A DNA stretch of 64,000 bases from Pedosphaera sp. (GTDB lineage: Bacteria; Verrucomicrobiota; Verrucomicrobiia; Limisphaerales; SXQI01). Positions 53,954-61,608 of this stretch are shown in pieces. The DNA lies in assembly GCA_025359965.1 (NCBI GenBank), contig JANYDC010000107.1, positions 1 to 64,000 on the forward strand, written 5' to 3'. The translations under genes and the position numbers were made by a program. Every line of letters begins with the position of its first letter. Position 1 is the stretch's first letter. The notes beneath the pieces were generated by a model. The model was not told the origin of the DNA. It saw only the letters and a program-made list of their open reading frames with translations, and searched no databases.

Positions 53954-54385
53954 TTAAGCCGCGGCCATACGGGCTGACAAATTCCCCGGTGCAGTCACGC
54001 CCTGCCCCTGAAGCATCTGGGACCATGCATCGCGCAGGACACAAAGTCGGGAAACCACTTCTCTAATGCCCGCCGATTCCTTTTTAACATTACTTTCCAT
54101 CAAACGTCGGTCCATGTAGTGGTACAGACTGCGCAAAGTCACCGCGAGGGTGCCGCCATCCTGCATGTTGAGGGAGACATTCAACTCAAATATAATCTCC
54201 TGCGTACGCAGCAGATTGTTGCTGATGGTCTCATTGGCCTGGGCCGGATCTTCAATTTCAAAGCCGCCCAACGCACGCTCCAAGAAACGGATGGCACCTT
54301 CGTACAGCATCAAGACCAATTGGCCTGGCGATGCGGTCTGTGTGGCCACCTTCCGGTAAGAATTCCATGGATTGCTTGGGACCAT
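53954..54385 (-). CDS. fliS: flagellar export chaperone FliS
   Basis: A 143-residue four-helix protein. NSYRKVATQTASPGQLVLMLYEGAIRFLERAL is the diagnostic N-terminal FliS pattern, and LNMQDGGTLAVTLRSLYHYMDRRLMESN follows. It binds flagellin C-termini and prevents early polymerisation. It sits 17 bases after the flgM-like gene with an AAGGAA ribosome site. Confidence 0.95.
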   Translation of the reverse strand: MVPSNPWNSYRKVATQTASPGQLVLMLYEGAIRFLERALGGFEIEDPAQANETISNNLLRTQEIIFELNVSLNMQDGGTLAVTLRSLYHYMDRRLMESNVKKESAGIREVVSRLCVLRDAWSQMLQGQGVTAPGNLSARMAAA

Positions 54386-54402
54386 CGTGTATTCCTTGCT
54401 GG

Positions 54403-54675
54403 CTAATTGCTGGATTGCTCCATGTTCATGGCCAGAAGACTGGAGATCTGGCGGATGGTTTCCGTCGGGGGATACAGCGGGCTGGCGACCAGTTCTCTGG
54501 CGCGGGCAACCGCTTTGGGCCGGACATCCGGGGTGGACTTTAGGGCCTCATTGAGGCTGTCAGTCTGCGCGAAGGATGTGTCGGATGGCTCCTGAGTCGA
54601 TTGGACTCGGGGTTTGCTTCCGCTGGCGGCGGACCGAACCACCGCATCAAGATTCGAATTAAGATGAACTTCCAT
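54403..54675 (-). CDS. FlgM-like anti-sigma-28 factor
   Basis: A 90-residue, polar, largely unstructured N-terminal part followed by a helical end RPKAVARARELVASPLYPPTETIRQISSLLAMNM. This tail follows the FlgM pattern (VxxARxLVxxxxYPxxExxxxIAxxL), which binds FliA. A sigma-28-like site precedes it at 54739-54765. Position in the fliS operon supports the call; the N-terminal part is not recognised. Confidence 0.65.
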   Translation of the reverse strand: MEVHLNSNLDAVVRSAASGSKPRVQSTQEPSDTSFAQTDSLNEALKSTPDVRPKAVARARELVASPLYPPTETIRQISSLLAMNMEQSSN

Positions 54676-54738
54676 AATGTCTGATTGGGTTATTTGGCAG
54701 GCTGTTACTAGTTTTTAAATCTACTACTCGCACTTATT

Positions 54739-54765
54739 CTATCGGAAGGACGCGGCAGAACTTAA
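54739..54765 (-). promoter_or_regulatory. sigma-28-like promoter of the flgM-like/fliS operon
   Basis: Minus strand: TTAAGTTC, 11 bases, TCCGATAG. Consensus is TAAAGTTT-N11-GCCGATAA; six of eight match in each half and the spacing is exact. It is about 60 bases upstream of the flgM-like start. Confidence 0.55.
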
Positions 54766-54789
54766 GGGGGTCTGCCAAAATTTGGGACA

Positions 54790-55470
54790 TCATCGGACAG
54801 GCATTGTTTCCACCACAGCGTGAACACTATACATCCCAAACTGCCGCGGCACCAGCAAGACGGTAAAAGTATCCTGCAAAACAGGTATGGCCCCGTTGTA
54901 CTTCATATTCTGCTGTTGGAACTTACGGGCGCCTACTGCGACCCGGTCATCCGTGGCGTCAAAAACCTCGTCGGCCGTCCACCAGGTCTGGCCGTCCACA
55001 GCATCGACGAGCCGCAGTTTCCAGCCCATCGCGATAGGAGGGTAAGGGCGGTATTGGGTCAACATTGAGAACATGACCGCATCACACCCAAATTCATCCC
55101 TCACTTTTTTCAAGAAATCCTGGGGCAGTTTTTCGTCCGCAGAAAGCGTCGGCATTCGGAGCATCTGATTTAACCTCTCGCGATCTCCGGCAACCACCTC
55201 GAATCGTCCTGATTTCATGACCTCGGAGACCATCACCGATTCCAGAACCTCGACGCCTTCGCGCATGTTGTCCTGCGCATTTCCGGCCTTGAGAGGCAGC
55301 AAAAGCACTTTCTTCACCCTACTTCCAAAAGACGGGGCCAATTGGTGGAAGTTCGCGGGAATATAGGAAGGGCCCATGGGAATATCGGCCACCAAGGGTG
55401 CATTGTGGCATCCGGCGGCCAGCACGCCAAAGCCAAGCGCAAGGCAGAGAGCGGGTTTAAAATCAATCAT
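54790..55470 (-). CDS. uncharacterised lipoprotein in the flagellar cluster
   Basis: From the ATG at 55470 about 226 residues. Lipobox LAAGC gives a mature N-terminal Cys at about residue 21, followed by VKKVLLLPLKAGNAQDNMREGVEVLESVMVSEVMKSGRFEVVAGDRERL, which resembles the strand-helix-strand core of CsgG/FlgT-like or GNA1162-type lipoproteins. The middle VFDATDDRVAVGARKFQQQN is polar. It overlaps the upstream gene by 8 bases. It may form an outer-membrane part of the flagellar basal body, by position only. Confidence 0.6.
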   Translation of the reverse strand: MIDFKPALCLALGFGVLAAGCHNAPLVADIPMGPSYIPANFHQLAPSFGSRVKKVLLLPLKAGNAQDNMREGVEVLESVMVSEVMKSGRFEVVAGDRERLNQMLRMPTLSADEKLPQDFLKKVRDEFGCDAVMFSMLTQYRPYPPIAMGWKLRLVDAVDGQTWWTADEVFDATDDRVAVGARKFQQQNMKYNGAIPVLQDTFTVLLVPRQFGMYSVHAVVETMPVR

Positions 55471-56071
55471 TGCCTGAGGAATTGAAACTTTTGAGATCCG
55501 TATGGAAATTCTGAAGCCAAGGGAGCAGTTTGGATTCAAGGACGTTGGAAAACTCCTCAGGATCCCGACTGAGTGCGACCTTCTCGATCTCCACCAAAAC
55601 GAGACTTAGGTCATCCGTCCGACGCATCACCGCACGTCCACATATCGCGTCGCCCCCGGGGAGGAAACCCACCCCTTCGGGAATAAAACTAGTAGTCAAA
55701 ATAGGGTCTTTTAACTCAGGCAGCAACCGCATCCATCCCTCTTGTCCCTTGTGCCACGAGTTAATTAAGACCAGGAGGCTGAGGTTTTGGAGGCGCTGAA
55801 TGAGCTGGCTGCATTGCTCCTCGGCCACAGAGATCAATTGAAAGCCCAACTGTTCAAAACCAATGGTCCGCGCGACGACCGTCAGGCCAACCACCCGCAG
55901 GTCCAAGGGACGGTTTAAGCTGACGGGTGAGCCATCCACCGACATGGAAAACAACAGACGCCGCTTGCTGAGAGCCAAAGTCTCCAAGCGTCCGCGGATG
56001 GAGGCAAGGGATTCCGCCGTCGTGCTCCAGCTTCCCACATTTTCGCCGTCGAGTGTGACTTGCAACTGCAT
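55463..56071 (-). CDS. uncharacterised protein between fliD and the lipoprotein
   Basis: From the ATG at 56071 about 202 residues. I do not recognise it. No signal peptide or membrane helix is seen. MQLQVTLDGENVGSW, then LESLALSKRRLLFSMSVDG-type strands at the start, a helical middle (QLIQRLQNLSLLVLINSWHKGQEGW) and an end rich in Leu and Phe. Its start lies 37 bases after fliD and its end overlaps the lipoprotein start, so it is part of the late flagellar operon. Confidence 0.6.
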   Translation of the reverse strand: MQLQVTLDGENVGSWSTTAESLASIRGRLETLALSKRRLLFSMSVDGSPVSLNRPLDLRVVGLTVVARTIGFEQLGFQLISVAEEQCSQLIQRLQNLSLLVLINSWHKGQEGWMRLLPELKDPILTTSFIPEGVGFLPGGDAICGRAVMRRTDDLSLVLVEIEKVALSRDPEEFSNVLESKLLPWLQNFHTDLKSFNSSGND

Positions 56072-56108
56072 GGTTAAGAAACTCCAGAGGCCGGGACCGC
56101 TATTAGGT

Positions 56109-57809
56109 TCATGCGCCAAATGTCTTCGTGAGATAGGCCAACTGCTGTTTTGATTGGGCTGAGGCGGTTTCCATCGCGATGAAGCTGTCGGTCAACTGTT
56201 GCTTGCGATCCTGCACCAGCCTCTCCATATCCGCGATCTGGGCGTCAATGCCTCCCGCCTGCTGGGTAAGGAGAGTCTGTTTGGTCGTAAGTGATCCGTC
56301 ATCACCACTGGTCTGGTCCAAATACGTGGAAAAACGGGTCGCCAAGCCGGTGGCGGTGTTGGAGAACATATCAGCCAGATCAGTCAAATGATTCGCGAGG
56401 AAATCATCAAGCTTCGTGTCATCAGCCAAGGCCAGATTGTTGTCGTTGCCATTTGATTCAATGCCCAAATCGGCCAGTCTTTGAGCAAACGAACTGGAAC
56501 TGGAGGCTGAAAACGCAAGCGACCGGAATGATGAGGCTATGTTCGAGGCATCGGTGTCGCCCGCGAGGAGTGATGCTGTGACTTTGCCTTTGGCGTCAGT
56601 GGTACTGGCGGTCTGGTTTTCGATGAGCGTTTGAACACCATTGTAGGCGCTTATGAAGTCCTTGATGGCTTGTTTCGCCTTTGAAGTGTCTGAGCTTACC
56701 GTGACACTGGTAGTGCCCAGCTTCATGGCCGTGACAGACAGGCCCGCCAAGCCAGAACTGGCCGAGGTGATTGCGTTGGACGCGCTGTTGAGCTCTCCCC
56801 CGCCGTTGATGGTGTAGGCGAGGTTATTGCCCCTCTGCAGACTACCTCCCCCAAGACCAGTCGCGGCCACAAAATTCCCCTTCCCCGCCACGTCCTCGAT
56901 GGTGATTCCCACATCGCCGGTGGTCTTGTTGGTCAGCTGAAACCGATTGTTCGCAGAATCAAACGAGGCAATGACCCCGGCCTGCGAAGCATTGATTCGG
57001 TCCAGAACATCCTGAATTTTATCGGAAGACGAACTGTAGGCGATGCTCACGCCGTTGATTTTGAATTCGCCTGAGCCGTTGTCGGAAATATCCGTCCCCA
57101 AATTGGCCTGCTCCAAAGTCCGTCCCGTTTGAACACCGCCCAAGGCCGTGCCGCTGGTCACTGTCGAGGTGCCGCTGTTATAAAGACGGGCTGCCGAGAG
57201 AAAATTACTGGTATCCGTGGCACTGCCCAAAGTAATGGTGCCGCTTCCAGTGAGCACCATCTTGTCCGTGGCAGAATCATATCGACCCGTGACGGCACCA
57301 CCGGTGGCGGCGCTGATCTTGTCAAAAACCCCCTGCAAGGTGTCCGTGGTTTCCACTGCCACAGACTTGCCATTGACTGAAAAATTGCCTGCCGTGATGG
57401 CGGTGCTGAATCCTGCCTGGTTTAAATAGACTCCGGAAACATCATCCGTTGGGGCAATAGCCTGTCCAGCTCCTGCTGCACCATCCCACCTCGCAGCTGT
57501 GGCCATGCGAGTCACATTAAAAGCGTAACTTCCCATGGCTGCCCCATCGGAAACGGCAGCCGAAGCAACTGTTGCATCACCCACCGAGGCTGAACGGTTG
57601 CTGAAAATAACAGGGGTTTTTAGGGCGTCGACCTTGTTGCCGAAACTAAGCATCTGCGTTTTGATGCTTCCAAACGCGAGGTTGCGCTGTTGGAGGGTGT
57701 TTTGCTCAGTCAGCAACCTTTGCTGCGGAGCGCGCTCAACATCCACCATCTGGCTCACCAGCGATTTCCAATCGAAACCCGATGACAATCCTGACAAAGA
57801 CAAGTCCAT
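56109..57809 (-). CDS. fliD: flagellar filament cap protein FliD (HAP2)
   Basis: A 566-residue protein. The N-terminal GLSSGFDWKSLVSQMVDVERAPQQRL is the FliD signature (helices of D0). The centre consists of beta-rich cap domains with several NG/SG-rich repeats (SGEFKINGVSIAYSSSSDKIQDVLDRINAS and others). The C-terminal helix (FSTYLDQTSGDDGSLTTKQTLLTQQAGGIDAQIADMERLV) completes the polymerisation domain. It assembles at the filament tip and folds flagellin. First gene of the operon, after the flagellin gene and its terminator. Confidence 0.95.
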   Translation of the reverse strand: MDLSLSGLSSGFDWKSLVSQMVDVERAPQQRLLTEQNTLQQRNLAFGSIKTQMLSFGNKVDALKTPVIFSNRSASVGDATVASAAVSDGAAMGSYAFNVTRMATAARWDGAAGAGQAIAPTDDVSGVYLNQAGFSTAITAGNFSVNGKSVAVETTDTLQGVFDKISAATGGAVTGRYDSATDKMVLTGSGTITLGSATDTSNFLSAARLYNSGTSTVTSGTALGGVQTGRTLEQANLGTDISDNGSGEFKINGVSIAYSSSSDKIQDVLDRINASQAGVIASFDSANNRFQLTNKTTGDVGITIEDVAGKGNFVAATGLGGGSLQRGNNLAYTINGGGELNSASNAITSASSGLAGLSVTAMKLGTTSVTVSSDTSKAKQAIKDFISAYNGVQTLIENQTASTTDAKGKVTASLLAGDTDASNIASSFRSLAFSASSSSSFAQRLADLGIESNGNDNNLALADDTKLDDFLANHLTDLADMFSNTATGLATRFSTYLDQTSGDDGSLTTKQTLLTQQAGGIDAQIADMERLVQDRKQQLTDSFIAMETASAQSKQQLAYLTKTFGA

Positions 57810-57892
57810 AAATTCCTATCAAATGGTTATATCGCCGAAAAAACAAAAAACTGGAGGCGAAACAAAGAAAGCAAAAAAAGGGTTCAACGCAT

Positions 57893-57933
57893 TAAAACAA
57901 AGTCCCGGACGACGCAAGCGCGCCGCCCGGGAC
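57893..57933 (-). terminator. terminator after flagellin 1
   Basis: Minus strand: GTCCCGGGCGGCGC, short loop, GCGTCGTCCGGGAC, followed by TTTGTTTTAA. Strong stem of 14 bases with two wobble pairs. It separates flagellin 1 from fliD. Confidence 0.85.
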
Positions 57934-57966
57934 CATGAAACCCTACCGGGCTGGGTCATTCCCCCA

Positions 57967-58770
57967 TTATTGGAGGAGACGCAGCGCGGATTGGGGTGCG
58001 GAGTTCGCCTGAGCCAACATCGCCGTGCCTGCCTGGACGAGGATGTTGTAGCGGGCAAATTGTGTGCTTTCATCGGCCACATCGACGTCCTTGATGCGGC
58101 TGTTGGCTGCTCCAAGATTGTCCTTCAACACGCCCAACTGCTCGCTCGTGGCGTTGAGACGCGAAAGGTTCGCACCCAAATTGGCGCGATCCGATGACAA
58201 CTGAACGATGGCGGCCTTAACGTTCGTCAGGGCTGTGACTGCGTTGGCAGAAGTGTCAACGGTGGAGGCGGTGGCTGTGGTATAAGTCCCGGCGGCCAAA
58301 TTCACGGCGTTCATGGCGAATGTTCCACCTTCGCTGTCGCTAGTGACGTTGAGTGCGGTACCATCAAACATGTTCACGCCATTGAAGTCCTTGGTGGCGG
58401 TATTATCGATATAAGCGCCCAGAGTGGTAAACTCGGCGTTGTACAGGCTGCGATCAGCGTCGCTCTTGGTTACGTCCTGGGAGAGGACGGACAGTTCTGA
58501 CATGCGGTCCAAGGCTTTGGACACCTTTTTCAGGAATCCGTCCTGTGTTTGATTGAACGAGATGGCATTGCCAACGTTGGCGCTGGCAGCCTTGGTGCGG
58601 TTGATCTGCGCGTCGAAACGGGTCGACACGGCGAGACCGGCGGCATCATCTTCGGGGGATACAATTTTGGAACCTGAGGAGAGGCGGGCCAGCGATTTGC
58701 TGAGCATTGCCGAGGATTCCGAGAGCAACCGCGAGCTGTTTGCGGCTGACGTATTAGTATTAATAACCAT
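57967..58770 (-). CDS. fliC: flagellin 1
   Basis: From the ATG at 58770 (SD AAGGAG, six bases upstream) 267 residues. The N-terminal D0/D1 region begins MVINTNTSAANSSRLLSESS and continues with SLARLSSGSKIVSPEDDAAGLAVS. The C-terminal region ends with SNLGAANSRIKDVDVADESTQFARYNILVQAGTAMLAQANSAPQSALRLLQ-type sequence. Only D0 and D1 are present (no variable D2/D3), so the filament is thin-walled and smooth. It is highly similar to flagellin 2. It has its own sigma-28 promoter, leader and terminator. Confidence 0.97.
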   Translation of the reverse strand: MVINTNTSAANSSRLLSESSAMLSKSLARLSSGSKIVSPEDDAAGLAVSTRFDAQINRTKAASANVGNAISFNQTQDGFLKKVSKALDRMSELSVLSQDVTKSDADRSLYNAEFTTLGAYIDNTATKDFNGVNMFDGTALNVTSDSEGGTFAMNAVNLAAGTYTTATASTVDTSANAVTALTNVKAAIVQLSSDRANLGANLSRLNATSEQLGVLKDNLGAANSRIKDVDVADESTQFARYNILVQAGTAMLAQANSAPQSALRLLQ

Positions 58771-58773
58771 AAC

Positions 58774-58834
58774 TGACTCCTTCCATGAGTCACTCCCTGG
58801 CGGGAGCTTTTTAGTACGCGACATCCTTGCCGCG
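58774..58834 (-). promoter_or_regulatory. CsrA-like leader hairpins of flagellin 1
   Basis: The mRNA can form CGCG-GCAAGGATGT-CGCG (58834-58817), whose loop matches the CsrA core CARGGAUGU, and TGACTC-ATGGAAG-GAGTCA (58792-58774), which puts the Shine-Dalgarno AAGGAG in the loop and stem. A small hairpin CTCCC-GCCA-GGGAG (58806-58793) lies between them. The element is shared with flagellin 2 (core CCCGCGGCAAGGA). Confidence 0.6.
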
Positions 58835-58913
58835 GGATGAACTTGTTTCAGGCATCACCCGTTGTCCTGTTGTTTCTCCGGGATCATCCATGATCCTCTG
58901 AGCTACATGAGGA

Positions 58914-58940
58914 ATATCGGTCAAATCTGATTATTCTTTA
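58914..58940 (-). promoter_or_regulatory. sigma-28 (FliA) promoter of flagellin 1
   Basis: Minus strand TAAA, 15 bases, ACCGATAT; consensus TAAA-N15-GCCGATAA. Exact spacing. The transcript would start near 58907 and have a leader of about 137 bases. Confidence 0.8.
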
Positions 58941-59300
58941 ACGTTTTAACGTGTTTTATCAACTCTTTGAGGCTGCGCCACTTACGGCTGCTTCCAAGCG
59001 AATCCACCAAGGCTCCGAGCAGAAAAAGGAGTTCCAAGCAGGCCGGATTTGCCGCGGCACATGGATTCCTTGCTGATTTCTGCGGCTGGAATCTATTCAT
59101 CAATAGTTAGATTAGTATGGGCTCGCATAAACTCCAAAGCTCGACTACTCAAACCAGCACTGTGCAAATCGAGAATTGCAGAAGCCGGCAAGCCGTTGCC
59201 GTTAATGGTCGCAAGGGTTGGACATCGAGAAATCTAAAACATGGCATCCCATCGCGTGAGCTTCTAGGAATCGCGTAATCCACCTTAGGTTTCACCCCCG
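58941..59300. other. intergenic region between the two flagellin genes
   Basis: No convincing gene. Frames at 58921-59103 (minus) and 59049-59237 (plus) have no ribosome site and no motif. The sequence AACGTTTTAACG near 58940 is palindromic and lies just upstream of the -35 of the flagellin 1 promoter; it could bind a regulator. Confidence 0.4.
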
Positions 59301-59339
59301 AAAAAGCAAAAATCCGGACGCCCGCAAAGGCGTCCGGAT
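59301..59339 (-). terminator. terminator after flagellin 2
   Basis: Minus strand: ATCCGGACGCC, 6-base loop, GGCGTCCGGAT, then TTTTTGCTTTTT. Perfect 11-base stem. Confidence 0.93.
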
Positions 59340-59359
59340 GTACGTGAACAGAACTACTT

Positions 59360-60163
59360 CTATTGGAGCAGCTTCAAAACCGAGTTCGGCGTTTGATTCG
59401 CCTGGCTCAGCATGGCTGTGCCTGCTTGGACAAGGATATTGTAGCGGGCGAAGCTGGTGCTTTCATCCGCAACATCGACATCCTTGATCCGGCTGCTCGC
59501 CTGGCTCAGGTTATCTTTCAGAACTCCCAGCTGTTCACTGGTGAAATTGAGCCGCGAGATGTTGGCGCCCAGATTGGCGCGATCAGAGGTCAACTGCACG
59601 ATAGCTGCCTTGATGTTTGTGAGGGCAGTACCGGCGTTGGCCGTTGTATCCACTGTCGATGCTGTGGCAGTCGTGTAAGTGCCCGCTGCGAGGTTGACCC
59701 CCGACATTGCAAATACGCCGCCATCGCCATCGCTGGTCACGTTCTGAGTGGTTCCATCAAACAGGTTGACACCATTAAAATCCTTGGTGGCAACGTTGTC
59801 GATGTATCCGCCGAGAGTAGTGAACTCCGCGTTGTATAGCGTGCGATCTGCGTCGGTCTTTGTCACGTCCTGGGACAAGATCGACAGTTCGCTCATTCGG
59901 TCCAAAGCTTTGGCGACTTTTTTGAGGAACCCATCCTGGGTCTGGCTGAAGGAGATCGCATTCCCTACGTTGGCATTGGCTGCGGAAGTGCGATTAATTT
60001 GTGCATCGAAACGCACGGAAACCGCCAAACCGGCAGCGTCGTCTTCGGGGGAGATAATCTTTGAACCAGAAGACAGCCGAGCAAGAGACTTGCTGAGCAT
60101 GTTGGATGATTCCGACAAAAGTCGTGAGCTTGACTGGGCCGAGATGTTAGTGTTAATGACCAT
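59360..60163 (-). CDS. fliC: flagellin 2
   Basis: From the ATG at 60163 267 residues, starting MVINTNISAQSSSRLLSESS, and nearly identical in layout to flagellin 1 (same length, same N- and C-terminal domains, differing at scattered positions). It also lacks D2/D3. SD AAGGA. It has its own sigma-28 promoter at 60316-60342, its own leader hairpins and a strong terminator, so the two genes are independently transcribed paralogues from a tandem duplication. Confidence 0.97.
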   Translation of the reverse strand: MVINTNISAQSSSRLLSESSNMLSKSLARLSSGSKIISPEDDAAGLAVSVRFDAQINRTSAANANVGNAISFSQTQDGFLKKVAKALDRMSELSILSQDVTKTDADRTLYNAEFTTLGGYIDNVATKDFNGVNLFDGTTQNVTSDGDGGVFAMSGVNLAAGTYTTATASTVDTTANAGTALTNIKAAIVQLTSDRANLGANISRLNFTSEQLGVLKDNLSQASSRIKDVDVADESTSFARYNILVQAGTAMLSQANQTPNSVLKLLQ

Positions 60164-60165
60164 AT

Positions 60166-60231
60166 ACTCTAATCCTTGAGTCGCCCCCATAAAGAGGGCC
60201 TTTGTTCTTAGTGCGCAGCGTCCTTGCCGCG
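60166..60231 (-). promoter_or_regulatory. CsrA-like leader hairpins of flagellin 2
   Basis: The mRNA can form GCG-GCAAGGA-CGC (60230-60218) and ACTC-AAGGATTA-GAGT (60181-60166); the second loop contains the Shine-Dalgarno AAGGA. The upstream element shares 13 consecutive bases with the flagellin 1 leader (TCCTTGCCGCGGG on the plus strand). Confidence 0.55.
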
Positions 60232-60315
60232 GGTGCATTAGTTATAGGGGAGGGCTCACCGACTCCCCGTCCGGCATTTCAGTGCCACTGGCATCCTGAA
60301 TTACTCGACTCCTAA

Positions 60316-60342
60316 CCATCGGCCTACCCGCCAAATACTTTA
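60316..60342 (-). promoter_or_regulatory. sigma-28 (FliA) promoter of flagellin 2
   Basis: Minus strand TAAA, 15 bases, GCCGATGG; six of eight in the -10 and the full TAAA of the -35 match consensus and the spacing is exact. The leader would be about 145 bases long. Confidence 0.8.
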
Positions 60343-60403
60343 CACCCAACCACCAGCTTTTGGACACAATCACCAAAGCCTTACGGAGCCGCCCCTCAAC
60401 TCC

Positions 60404-61456
60404 TTGGAAGACATGCCGATAGCTTCAGCGGTGACAACCATCTCATCCATTCCTGAGATTGCTTCCGAGGCATTGGAGCCTGCAATCGAGCATTCTCTAC
60501 CTGAATCCCCGCTGGGAGCTGCCCTCAAACAATTCTTTTTGTTACTACCTGAGGCTCCAAACACCATTCGCCATTTGGATGGACGCATTTCGATTGTCTT
60601 GCAGCTCGATGCGCAGACGACCAGTGCGCTCACTCCCGTCCTGCTCAAGCAATCTAATCTTACCTTCGAAAAGCTTCCGGAATCGGTGGTGCCGCACGTT
60701 ACTTCGCGGGTTCTTATTGTGGAGGATGATCCCATTTGCCGAATGGGGCTGAAAAACATCCTGAAAAAAATACCGGGCATCCAGGTTACCGAGGCTTCCA
60801 ACGGCAGCGAGGCGATTGCCCTCATTGGCACGGGTTACATTCCCAATTTGTGCATTTCGGATTTTTCAATGCCCGTCATGGATGGACTTCAGTTGCTTCA
60901 ACAATTCCGAGGCAATCAACGGTTGCGCAACATGGAGTTCATCCTTTGCACCACCAGCACGGAACGCGACGTCATTCAGCGTGCAGCCGAACTTCGTGTG
61001 AGTCAGTACATGGTCAAGCCCTTTGCTGCCGCCAAAGTCACCGAACAGGTGATTAAACTCGTGGAATTGGCTCACACCAATGCCAACCGAAGACTAGCCG
61101 AACTCACCGCACAAATTGGAGTTGACGCGGCAACTTACGTGACTCTACTGCGCAAATTCGGAACTGAACTCCTTGAGACCATCACTTCCGTGCGAACCGC
61201 TTTGGCCACTGAATCCTGGCACAGTGCTAACATTCGCCTTAATGCCTTACAAGGTGCCGCCTCGATGTTGCGCGCTCAGGCTGTCTTACCTTCACTCAAA
61301 AAGACGGCTTTAGCCGTAAAGAACCACGATTTAACGTCATCCATGGATGGCTTGGATGAACTGGCAGGTAATACCTGCCATATTAAAAATGAAGTCGAGC
61401 TCCTCACATCTGAACTCGATCTGGCCAGTTCCGCCAACCCTAACAAAAATGCTTAA
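60404..61456 (+). CDS. REC protein with HPt-like domain lacking the histidine
   Basis: A 350-residue protein. A 100-residue N-terminal part of unknown fold (IEHSLPESPLGAALKQFFLLLPEAPNTIRHLDGRIS) is followed by a receiver at about 100-220 with LIVEDDPICRMGLKNIL, acceptor Asp in LCISDFSMPVMDG, Thr/Ser in LCTTSTERD and MVKPF. The C-terminal helices (about 230-340) look like an HPt bundle, but RLNALQGAASMLRAQAVL has Asn where the phospho-His belongs (HxLKG pattern). It is divergent from flagellin 2, so its promoter region overlaps that of the flagellin. Confidence 0.8.
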   Translation: MEDMPIASAVTTISSIPEIASEALEPAIEHSLPESPLGAALKQFFLLLPEAPNTIRHLDGRISIVLQLDAQTTSALTPVLLKQSNLTFEKLPESVVPHVTSRVLIVEDDPICRMGLKNILKKIPGIQVTEASNGSEAIALIGTGYIPNLCISDFSMPVMDGLQLLQQFRGNQRLRNMEFILCTTSTERDVIQRAAELRVSQYMVKPFAAAKVTEQVIKLVELAHTNANRRLAELTAQIGVDAATYVTLLRKFGTELLETITSVRTALATESWHSANIRLNALQGAASMLRAQAVLPSLKKTALAVKNHDLTSSMDGLDELAGNTCHIKNEVELLTSELDLASSANPNKNA

Positions 61457-61581
61457 GGCTCGGCAAAAACAAACCCGGTCAAAAGTCCTTCTTGTCTTTT
61501 TTATGGACAGGTAAACAGGCAATTAGGACACATTTCCGTTACCGAAAAAAGACTTTAACGTTATAACCACCAAAACAAAAC

Positions 61582-61597
61582 TGGCACAAACTCTGCT
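61582..61597 (+). promoter_or_regulatory. sigma-54 promoter of the membrane-REC gene
   Basis: TGGCACAAACTCTGCT matches the -24/-12 consensus TGGCAC-N5-TTGCW with exact GG-N10-GC spacing and one mismatch (CTGC for TTGC). The predicted start site is 61608, one base before the ATG at 61609, so the message would have almost no leader. The NtrC-type activator at 32568 is a candidate regulator. Confidence 0.65.
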
Positions 61598-61608
61598 TAA
61601 CAAATCGT

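Noticed and set aside
60280-60300. TGGCAC...TGC resembling a sigma-54 site upstream of flagellin 2 (minus strand)
   Set aside because: The distance between GG and GC is nine bases instead of ten, and a good sigma-28 site lies just upstream.
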